Origin: Ruminococcus flavefaciens ND2009 | GTDB lineage: Bacteria > Bacillota > Clostridia > Oscillospirales > Ruminococcaceae | Length of the DNA: 64,000 nt | Assembly: GCF_000621785.1 (NCBI RefSeq) | Contig: NZ_KK211348.1 | Span: 69,494 to 133,493, forward strand | Direction of reading: 5' to 3' | Shown here: positions 52,045-59,926 of the stretch, one piece after another | Numbering within the stretch: the first letter of the stretch is position 1 | Layout: each line of letters starts with the position of its first letter | Program-made: the position numbers and the translations under genes | Notes under the pieces: generated by a model | What the model was told of the DNA's origin: nothing | Database searches by the model: none | The model's input: the letters and a program-made list of their open reading frames with translations, nothing else

Positions 52045-55000
52045 TCACAGATCTGCCTGATCAAGATATTTCTCCAGAGGAAGGACTTCTTCCTTCGTTG
52101 TGGAGGTATATGCGTAGTATGAAAGTATCTGAGAGGCATCGACTGCATTGATAACGCCGTTTTTATTTACGTCGGCAGCCTTCTTCTGAGCATCGGTGAA
52201 GCCGCCGTCCTTACTGGTGGAAATGTTTGCATAGTATGAGAGTACATTGGAAGCGTCAACAGCGTTGATCTTTCCGTCATTGTTGATGTCGCCCAGCAGA
52301 ATATCGGGATCGTTGTCGATGATGGGGGATGGGTCTGTCTCACCTATCTTCCGGCTGACAGCCTCGGAAGCCACACCGCTGTAGCTCAGCAGACCCTTTG
52401 TGATATGGAGCTCTGCTCCCGTAATATCTCCGCTCTCTGCGATGAGAGTTATTACGTCGGAAAAGCCCGTATCGTTGGTTTCAGACTTTGAAAATCTTAT
52501 CCTGCACGGGATAGTATTGCCCTTGTTGTCGGTCAGATAGACGTTATCAGCTATAGCCGTACTGTCGGTGATGAACTGAGTCATTTTTATGTTGACACCG
52601 TTTGTATGAGCATCTATGCTGTCTATCTTTGCGGCTGAGGTGCCCTTCAGGGGGATATTCACATCAGTCTGTACAGGAAGGACGGGAAGCCATTCCGTGG
52701 TGTATGTCTCATAGCCTTCGGCTTCTATCTTTACCTGCCACAGTCCCTCGGGAACGTCCCACATGAACCAGCCTTCGGAGTCGGTTATCTGCGGATTGAT
52801 CTGATCGTAGTCCTCCGCATTCCATTTGACCGCCTTGCCGCTGTCGTCCTTATAGTAGATCGTGGCTGTAGCTCCCTCAACGCGGTTTTCGGGAACAGCT
52901 GCATAAACGTAGCCGCTGGGGTCGATGCCCGCATTTACTTTTCCCTTGGGTGTTACAGGCTCAACGACATCATCAAGTTCACTTTCAAGCTTGTCATAGA
53001 TCTTGCCCATAGCCCATATACCAAAGGTAAGTGCCGCACCCGCAAAAAGACCGGGCAGGAATGCCAGACCGGCTGCTGCAAGCGCGAAGCTTCCCTTTAT
53101 GGCTACTGCGGCAATAGCAGCGCGCCCGACGAACAGAGCTCCTGATGTTACCATAAGCTTCGGACCCTGTTCCTTGACAAATGAATCCTTTGAATAGGCG
53201 ATCTTGTTCACACGATCGCTGTGTGAATAGTAATGATTATAGAGCTCATAGCCTGCCTGAGCTGATGTGATAGCTGCTCCGGCAAAGCCTGCCGCATCTT
53301 TCAGACCCTGGGATTTGACATATTCCTCAAGTATATATGAAGTTCCTGCACCTACTGAAAGGTCGTCCATAAGGCTGTCATAGTCGCTTCCGGAATAAGC
53401 TGTTACAGATATATCCGTCATTCCCGTTGTCTTATTGAAGTCGGCAAATACTATGCCCTCGATTTGTCTGTCGAGCTCTTTATCGGTCAGGAAGTCATAG
53501 ACACTTCTCTTATCAGAACTGTCATTTGTAAGCGGTATACTCTTTGTAACGCTCTCTGCAAATTCTCTGTCATCAATTGTGGCGATTCTGGCATAGTATT
53601 CGTGAATATCGCCGTTTTCGTCTGTCACCAGCGTGTTGGACTTCTCAAAACCGAACTCCTCTGGAGTCTTTACGATGTCTTCAGGTTCAACTGTTTCACC
53701 GCCTATATCGATGGAATCCGTCTTGCCTTCAAAGACAGTGATTTCACCTTCATCGCTGTCGGGATCGTCTACAGGATCGTCCTCGGGATCAGTATTGCCG
53801 GGAGTAGAAGACGAAGCTTTCTTTTTAAAGGTCACAGCAATATTGTTGTTTCCGGTATCGACTACTGTAGAATCATGGGTTTCGGCGAATTTTTCGGCTG
53901 GATCCTTGGGAGCGTCCTCCTCAGTTTTGAGCATTTCCTTTCCGGCTTTATTCTTTATAGAGCTTATATTACCGTCGTCGTCCTTCCGGACTGTCAGCAT
54001 ATCCGATTTGTTTTCCTGAATGGTTCTGATTGAAAGCTCTCCCGGAATAGTGGTATCAAAGGAGCCTTTTCCCGTCCATCTTCCTGTTTCGTTATTGCGT
54101 TCCAGAGGTACAAACGACAGCTTACCTGCTGTTTCAGAGGAGACGAGTACTTTATAAATATTATCTTCATTGTCCATTTCAACATCAAATTCAAAGGGCC
54201 TGCCCGGGTTTATCGGAACAAAGGGTGAATAGCCTGTACGGAAAATATCCGTCATATCCTTTGTCCAGTGGTCGGTGCCATGAGTGTAATGAGTAACATC
54301 GAAATCAACGAGCACAGGCACGTTTTCGTCAGCGTTTATCTGGACCTTATCGGACTTATTGCTGCCGCAGACTGCCTGCACGGTAATGATATTCCCGTCG
54401 GGCTCGCACTCTATCTGAGCGCTGTACTTGCCTGTGTATTTATTGGAATCCACGGTGGTATACTCCTCGCCGTTTACCATGACAGTGACCTTTTCACCGA
54501 TGGTGGCATAGCCGAAGACGCTGAATGAGGACTTGCCGTCCTTAATACTTACGGTATCGGGAGCATTGATAGTCAGGGGCTCAAATTCCGTATCCGAGAG
54601 TGTCAGCTGTTTTGTGTCCCATTCGTAGCTCTCGGGAGTGTATGTCTTGGCAGAAAACTCTGCCTTGACCTTGACAGTTTCATTCTCGGGATTGCGCACA
54701 CTGAAACGGAATACGCCTGTGGGCGAGCCAAGGTCTACGTTGAAACCTACATCGCCTGCGGTAAGTCCGTCAGGCAGGCTCTCGTCAATTACCAGGTGCT
54801 TCCATGGCTGCACGGAAACATCCAGATTGGCTGTTCCGAAGGTATCGAGGAAACGCGGGTTTATTGAGTAATAAACGGTATAATTGGTGATGTCGCCTGC
54901 CGCATTTGAGGGAGAGGATTTTGTGATGAAGAGGTCGCCCTTTTTTGCAATGGTGAACCTCTCGTCCCAGAGGTTGTTGCAGTAGGTGAAGGCGCCGTTT

Positions 55001-56592
55001 TCCAACTCGTATTCTTCGTGCGGTGCATCGATAGTTTCGAGTTCGTAGCAACTGCCGAACGCCAGAGTATTAATTTTAGTGACGCTTACGGGGATAACAA
55101 CTTTTTTCAGGTGCTTACAGCCTATGAATGCCTTTTCTGGGATCTCCGTCCAACCGTCGGGAACGTATACGGTCTCAAGGACAGGAGCAGATGAGAGCTC
55201 ATAACCTTTCAACTTCAAAGATGAAGGGATATTCAGCTCTTTAAGACTGTCACAGTTTGAAAATGGCGAATGTTCGCCGATATGCGTTATACCTTCATGA
55301 AGATCGATATTATGGAGAGATATGTCATCGCTGAAAGTGTAGTTTTCGATGTCTGTTACGGAATCAGGGATTATGACCTCGGTCAGATTCGGAAGTCCTG
55401 AAGCAGTAATGGCATTTATCTTAGTGATACCGTCGGCGTATTCCAGCTTTTCGATACCGCTGTTCCGGAAAGAGGAGGTATTGCCATAATATCCCTTTGA
55501 AGGGAGCTCCATGGGGACGTAAAGGTATTTCAGCGAAGCGAGTCCGTTGAAGCTGTTGCTGCAAAGCTCTTTGAGTTCTTTTGGCAGATCGAGGTTCGTA
55601 ATGCCCTTGCAGCCCTGGAAGGCAAAGTCATCGATAAACTCAACGCTGTCAGGTATCTGTGGGTCTGTGAGACTGATACAGTCCTCGAATGCGCGGCCCA
55701 TTATCTTTTCGGGAGCATCAGGCCAGTTGATAGTTTCAAGGCTTTCGCAGTACTGGCAGATATTGGGAGGTATCTCGGTCCTGTTAGGACCGAATGTTAT
55801 CTCCTTTAGTCCGCAACTGCTGAAAAATCCGTATTTTCCTTCGCCGAATGTCCATGTATCGGGGATAGTTACGGATGTGAGCTTTGGATTATTATAGAAG
55901 GCATAGGTGTCGATGAAATCAAGTGTGTCGGGAAGGTCAAGCACTTCCAGGTCGGGATCGTTGGCAATAGCGCAGTAGCCTATGGTTTTTACGCTGTCGG
56001 GAACGTGTATCTCCTTGAGACCTGTTATGGAATCAAAGGCGTTATCGCCGATGGCTGTAACGGAATCGGGGATGACCAGCTCGCCCATATAATCGGTGCA
56101 GCTAAAGAGGGATGTCGGGATAGTCTCCATGCCGTCCTCGATTATGACCTTGTTTATCTTGCAGTAGGTGAAAGGACGGACCGCCTCTTTCAGAGTTGAG
56201 GGGATAATGAGGGTGTCGAGAGCTTTGTAATCATTGAAAGCCCAGTTGTTTATCTTCTCGATGTGGTCGGGGAGAACTATTTCTGTCACTTCGCTGTTGC
56301 TGGAGTATGTGCTGTGTCCGAAGTAATTTGTGTCGATCTCGGTAACGTACTTGCCGTCTATCTTTGACGGAAGAACTATTTTTGTCTTGTCATATTCGTC
56401 CTCGCGGGTCTTGTCGCGGCCCTTGATGGTGATAGTACCCTCATCGTTGACCACATAAGCAAAGCCGTCCTCGGTGTAGAGGTAATCCTCTTCTGCATGG
56501 ACAAAAGGCGGCATGACAGCCGTCAGTGTCGTAACGGAGAAAACGGCGCTAAGCATGATTGACGTAAAACGTCCGGCAAATGATCGCTTCAT
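52045..56592 (-). CDS. Giant LRR_5/Ig-like protein with dockerin and internal hydrophobic region
   Basis: A 1515-residue exported protein. Layout: signal peptide (about 1-31); LRR_5 repeats (about 50-560; VTEIVLPDHIEKINNWAF type); Ig-like/beta domains (about 560-830); an acidic linker with many Pro-Asp/Glu (about 925-960); a very hydrophobic stretch (about 1140-1195; AIAAVAIKGSFALAAAGLAF, ALTFGIWAMGKIYDKL); a carboxypeptidase-regulatory-like domain near 1240-1310; and a dockerin (about 1427-1500; GDINNDGKINAVDASNVLSYY). The hydrophobic part is odd for a free cellulosomal protein and could insert in a membrane or mediate assembly. It ends with a good terminator. Function unknown, likely binding. 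Confidence 0.85.
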   Translation of the reverse strand: MKRSFAGRFTSIMLSAVFSVTTLTAVMPPFVHAEEDYLYTEDGFAYVVNDEGTITIKGRDKTREDEYDKTKIVLPSKIDGKYVTEIDTNYFGHSTYSSNSEVTEIVLPDHIEKINNWAFNDYKALDTLIIPSTLKEAVRPFTYCKINKVIIEDGMETIPTSLFSCTDYMGELVIPDSVTAIGDNAFDSITGLKEIHVPDSVKTIGYCAIANDPDLEVLDLPDTLDFIDTYAFYNNPKLTSVTIPDTWTFGEGKYGFFSSCGLKEITFGPNRTEIPPNICQYCESLETINWPDAPEKIMGRAFEDCISLTDPQIPDSVEFIDDFAFQGCKGITNLDLPKELKELCSNSFNGLASLKYLYVPMELPSKGYYGNTSSFRNSGIEKLEYADGITKINAITASGLPNLTEVIIPDSVTDIENYTFSDDISLHNIDLHEGITHIGEHSPFSNCDSLKELNIPSSLKLKGYELSSAPVLETVYVPDGWTEIPEKAFIGCKHLKKVVIPVSVTKINTLAFGSCYELETIDAPHEEYELENGAFTYCNNLWDERFTIAKKGDLFITKSSPSNAAGDITNYTVYYSINPRFLDTFGTANLDVSVQPWKHLVIDESLPDGLTAGDVGFNVDLGSPTGVFRFSVRNPENETVKVKAEFSAKTYTPESYEWDTKQLTLSDTEFEPLTINAPDTVSIKDGKSSFSVFGYATIGEKVTVMVNGEEYTTVDSNKYTGKYSAQIECEPDGNIITVQAVCGSNKSDKVQINADENVPVLVDFDVTHYTHGTDHWTKDMTDIFRTGYSPFVPINPGRPFEFDVEMDNEDNIYKVLVSSETAGKLSFVPLERNNETGRWTGKGSFDTTIPGELSIRTIQENKSDMLTVRKDDDGNISSIKNKAGKEMLKTEEDAPKDPAEKFAETHDSTVVDTGNNNIAVTFKKKASSSTPGNTDPEDDPVDDPDSDEGEITVFEGKTDSIDIGGETVEPEDIVKTPEEFGFEKSNTLVTDENGDIHEYYARIATIDDREFAESVTKSIPLTNDSSDKRSVYDFLTDKELDRQIEGIVFADFNKTTGMTDISVTAYSGSDYDSLMDDLSVGAGTSYILEEYVKSQGLKDAAGFAGAAITSAQAGYELYNHYYSHSDRVNKIAYSKDSFVKEQGPKLMVTSGALFVGRAAIAAVAIKGSFALAAAGLAFLPGLFAGAALTFGIWAMGKIYDKLESELDDVVEPVTPKGKVNAGIDPSGYVYAAVPENRVEGATATIYYKDDSGKAVKWNAEDYDQINPQITDSEGWFMWDVPEGLWQVKIEAEGYETYTTEWLPVLPVQTDVNIPLKGTSAAKIDSIDAHTNGVNIKMTQFITDSTAIADNVYLTDNKGNTIPCRIRFSKSETNDTGFSDVITLIAESGDITGAELHITKGLLSYSGVASEAVSRKIGETDPSPIIDNDPDILLGDINNDGKINAVDASNVLSYYANISTSKDGGFTDAQKKAADVNKNGVINAVDASQILSYYAYTSTTKEEVLPLEKYLDQADL

Positions 56593-56795
56593 ATAAACAC
56601 TCCCTTCATTTTCGGATAATATCGATCAACAATCGCAGATTCATTTATAGACAAAATTTAATACGATTGTTAAATACATTATATCGAAAATGCGCACGGA
56701 CATAAACTGTTTTGTATTAATTGAGTATTATATATTACCAAAGCAGACCTATTTGACAGTAATAACGGGAATTTTGATATTATTGAATCAGAGAC

Positions 56796-56824
56796 TTGAC
56801 ATTTTTCTGTTTATATTATATAAT
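56796..56824 (+). promoter_or_regulatory. Sigma-A promoter
   Basis: TTGACA (56796-56801), 17-base spacer, TATAAT (56819-56824). The 290-base gap between the divergent genes holds this promoter and only a -10-like TATAAT on the minus strand. Confidence 0.88.
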
Positions 56825-56882
56825 AATTCTTGTATATTATAAGCAAAATATACATTTTTTGGCATTGAAGGAGGATTATTTA

Positions 56883-59687
56883 ATGAGATTGATCAACAAA
56901 ACCGCAGCAGTATCTGTGGCGGCAGCTCTTGTTGTGCAGTACGGTTCAATGCTGCCGATGCCAACAGCTACAGCCGCAGCTGCCGAGAAGGTCGTCGGTG
57001 ACCTGACGTACCTGTATGTACCTGATTCACCGGGCAAGGGAGAGTGTACTATCCAGGCGATCTACGATGATGCAAACAAGCATATCAGTAAGCATGATAC
57101 GGTCATAATACCTGACAAGATAGGTGATTATACCGTAGCTGCAATAGGGGACGATAAGCAGGGCGTTATTATTTCGACGAAGGCAGACAAGGTCCAGGTA
57201 ACCACCGTAAAGCTGCCGAACACATTGAAGGAAATACACAAGAGAGCCCTTGTTGACTGCGATCTGCCGTGTATGACAAGTCTTTATGTCAACATCAATA
57301 ACCTTGAGGAAGTGGGAGCCGATACCTTCGGACTCTACACAAGGCTCACAGAGGTCTATGCCTATGACAACATAGACAAGTCGTATTATGCTACCTCGGA
57401 TGATCTTGCCAGATTCAGGGAGCTGGTCGGCATCGAGGGCTACAAGTTCACGCCTATGGAAGACAAGCTTGACTGCTTTATGGTCAGTAAGGAAGAATAC
57501 GATAAGAACAAATGCGTAAACGGCAGGATCGAATTCATCAACGAAGCTGCCTGCTCGCCTTATACAAGAAAAATAGGCTATCTTTACGCCGAGGAAGCTG
57601 TTAAAAAGCAGGGCATAAATGATACGAAGCTGAACAGAATGCAGAAAATGGAGAAGATAGTCAACTTCATGAGAGGAAATACACGCTACTGTGTACTTTA
57701 TCCCTATAATGCAGATCAGTCAAAGTGCCGCGAGATGATGAACCTTTCAGGCTCGGCAATGTCAACTATCGGCTTCCATGCAGGCGTCTGCGGCGGTATG
57801 GCACACGCCTTCGAGGACCTTTGCAGAGCTGCTATGGGACATGACATAGTTGATAAGGATCAGGACGTACTCTGTGTAGGTGTTCCCGGACACGCTCTCA
57901 ACGCTGTCAGACTCGACCACAGCAGCGAGACCTATTACATGATCGATAATACCAACACCAGCTTCCTGCACGGTGTGGGAAAAAGCTGTGTCGGTGAATA
58001 TGGCAACAAGGATTCGGGACTGACCTATACGGGATATATCTACGGCGTATTCGGTTCAATAGCCGAATCTGATGCTTCAAATCACGATATATATGTTACA
58101 GAAGGTCCCGGTGTGTTCAGTGACGGATTTTCCTATGTTTATTTCCGTGACGAGACCAAGGGGGCTCTCCATATAGAGATGGGAGACAAGAACGATAAGA
58201 ATAACAACTTTATCGACTTCACATCATATCCTACGACCTCACCTGATCTGTACCTCGCGCAGCTCCCGCCCACAAAGTGCGGCAGCGGAGAGGTCGGAAA
58301 CGGCATAAACTTCTATATTGAGCCCAATATGTATCACGGCTTCAGGATCTCTAACTCCGAGGGAGAAGCAGTGTTCAGCGGAGAAGGCGAGCATAAATTC
58401 AAGCTGGGAGACACAGAGTATCTCTGCACAGTCTATACAAAGGACTATAACACAGAAACTCCCTACGGCAGGATCCAGCCCCATAACAATTTAACGAATT
58501 ATTTTGAAGTCGTTGTAAAGCAGCTCTCGGACGATCCGACTCCTGATATGTATACAACGACTACAACAACACACAAAGCAGGAACTACAGTAACAGTACC
58601 TACTACAACGAAGAAGGTCACATCAACTACAACTCCAAAGCATACCACTACTACAACAAAAAAAGTCACAACAACTACCACAACAACTACCACCACAACA
58701 AAGCCAGTGACTACAACATCAGCACAGAAGGAAACTCCTAATCTGATACCGCCTACTGGAAAGGAACTTGAATACAACGGAACTCTCCAGGAGCTTGTAA
58801 ATGCAGGTAAGGCTTCGGGCGGTACTGTACAGTACAAGATAGGGGAAAACGGCACATGGAGCGAAAAGATACCTACTGCCTCCGAGATCGGCGATTATAC
58901 CGTATACTACAGGATAGTCGGCAACGAGAAATACTTCGGAAGCGATGAGAATTCCGACCTCAAGGGCAGAAAGAACTATGCCTTCCCTTACTGCTATGAC
59001 TGTCAGAGAAGACCTGCACACCCTTCAAAGGGAGATCAGGTAAGAGCATACGACCTCCGTACTCCTCTTGTCGGCGATATGGTCTTTGATACAAAGAACA
59101 AGAGCAACTGGACCCTTGAGTATGTTTCTCCCTACAAGGACTTCAAAGGCGGTACAGATTATCTGCCCGGGCTTGTAAAGACAACACAGGAGGCACATTC
59201 ACTCAAAACTTCCGATGATATTTCAATATATGAATTGAAGGACAACGGCAAGCACGTTACCTACTGCGTTATCATTGCGGTGTCAACAGACGAAAAAGCA
59301 GTGCTGTTCTTCGGCGATACAATAAAAGGCGGAGGCGGATATATCCTCTCAGCCGAGGAGCTCGGTAACGAAAAGTACTTTACTGTTGACAAGGATATAA
59401 AGGATATAAATGTTGAGACTATCGCACTTTCCGGCTCGGTAAATTCAAAGATATTTGAATCATCATCGGTGAAATACGGCGATACCAACTGCGACGGCAA
59501 TGTTGATCTGGCAGACGCTATACTCATCATGCAGAGCCTTGCAAATCCCGACAAGTACGTTGTTTCTCCCCAGGGCAAGACCAACGGCGACGTTGACTGG
59601 TCCGTAAAGGGACTTACCGCCAATGACGCTCTCACCATACAGGAGTTCCTGCTTCATAAGATCAAGATACTTGATCCCACTAAGTGA
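56883..59687 (+). CDS. Secreted transglutaminase-like protein with dockerin
   Basis: A 934-residue protein: signal peptide (1-35), a short LRR_5-like part (about 75-150), a transglutaminase/cysteine-protease-like core with the triad in HAGVCGGMAHAFEDLC (Cys about 301), GVPGHALNAVRL (His about 337) and YYMIDNTNTSF (Asp about 354), a Thr/Lys linker (556-616), beta domains (ELEYNGTLQELVNAG, DYTVYYRIVGNEKYF) and a dockerin (about 865-934; GDTNCDGNVDLADAILIM, LTANDALTIQEFLLHK). The dockerin resembles that of the GH9 protein. A cellulosomal peptidase or crosslinking enzyme is plausible. ATG at 56883 follows GAAGGAGG. Confidence 0.86.
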   Translation: MRLINKTAAVSVAAALVVQYGSMLPMPTATAAAAEKVVGDLTYLYVPDSPGKGECTIQAIYDDANKHISKHDTVIIPDKIGDYTVAAIGDDKQGVIISTKADKVQVTTVKLPNTLKEIHKRALVDCDLPCMTSLYVNINNLEEVGADTFGLYTRLTEVYAYDNIDKSYYATSDDLARFRELVGIEGYKFTPMEDKLDCFMVSKEEYDKNKCVNGRIEFINEAACSPYTRKIGYLYAEEAVKKQGINDTKLNRMQKMEKIVNFMRGNTRYCVLYPYNADQSKCREMMNLSGSAMSTIGFHAGVCGGMAHAFEDLCRAAMGHDIVDKDQDVLCVGVPGHALNAVRLDHSSETYYMIDNTNTSFLHGVGKSCVGEYGNKDSGLTYTGYIYGVFGSIAESDASNHDIYVTEGPGVFSDGFSYVYFRDETKGALHIEMGDKNDKNNNFIDFTSYPTTSPDLYLAQLPPTKCGSGEVGNGINFYIEPNMYHGFRISNSEGEAVFSGEGEHKFKLGDTEYLCTVYTKDYNTETPYGRIQPHNNLTNYFEVVVKQLSDDPTPDMYTTTTTTHKAGTTVTVPTTTKKVTSTTTPKHTTTTTKKVTTTTTTTTTTTKPVTTTSAQKETPNLIPPTGKELEYNGTLQELVNAGKASGGTVQYKIGENGTWSEKIPTASEIGDYTVYYRIVGNEKYFGSDENSDLKGRKNYAFPYCYDCQRRPAHPSKGDQVRAYDLRTPLVGDMVFDTKNKSNWTLEYVSPYKDFKGGTDYLPGLVKTTQEAHSLKTSDDISIYELKDNGKHVTYCVIIAVSTDEKAVLFFGDTIKGGGGYILSAEELGNEKYFTVDKDIKDINVETIALSGSVNSKIFESSSVKYGDTNCDGNVDLADAILIMQSLANPDKYVVSPQGKTNGDVDWSVKGLTANDALTIQEFLLHKIKILDPTK

Positions 59688-59739
59688 TGACCGACTGAGA
59701 AGCAAGACAGCAAATCCTGTTTTATAAGCTTGGAAAAAA

Positions 59740-59773
59740 GATGTAAGAGTATAAAACTCTTACATCTTTTTCT
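59740..59773 (+). terminator. Terminator
   Basis: AGATGTAAGAGT (59740-59751) pairs with ACTCTTACATCT (59757-59768), followed by TTTTCT. Confidence 0.9.
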
Positions 59774-59821
59774 GTTATTGACGCTATTCTGATTTTTGCG
59801 CAATGTGTTATATAATAGGCG

Positions 59822-59894
59822 CGAAATGCACTATGCGAAGCATTGACATTCCGCACGAAATACCATATAATTACGGTGTAAACGTGCACGAAAT
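59822..59894 (+). promoter_or_regulatory. Promoter of the CotH gene with CGAAAT repeats
   Basis: TTGACA (59843-59848), 17-base spacer, TATAAT (59866-59871). CGAAAT occurs three times in one orientation (59822, 59856, 59889; spacings 34 and 33), two of them as GCACGAAAT. The repeats may be regulator sites; that is a weak inference. Confidence 0.65.
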
Positions 59895-59926
59895 GTAATA
59901 CTCATATTTTCAGGAGGTGGAAGCTT

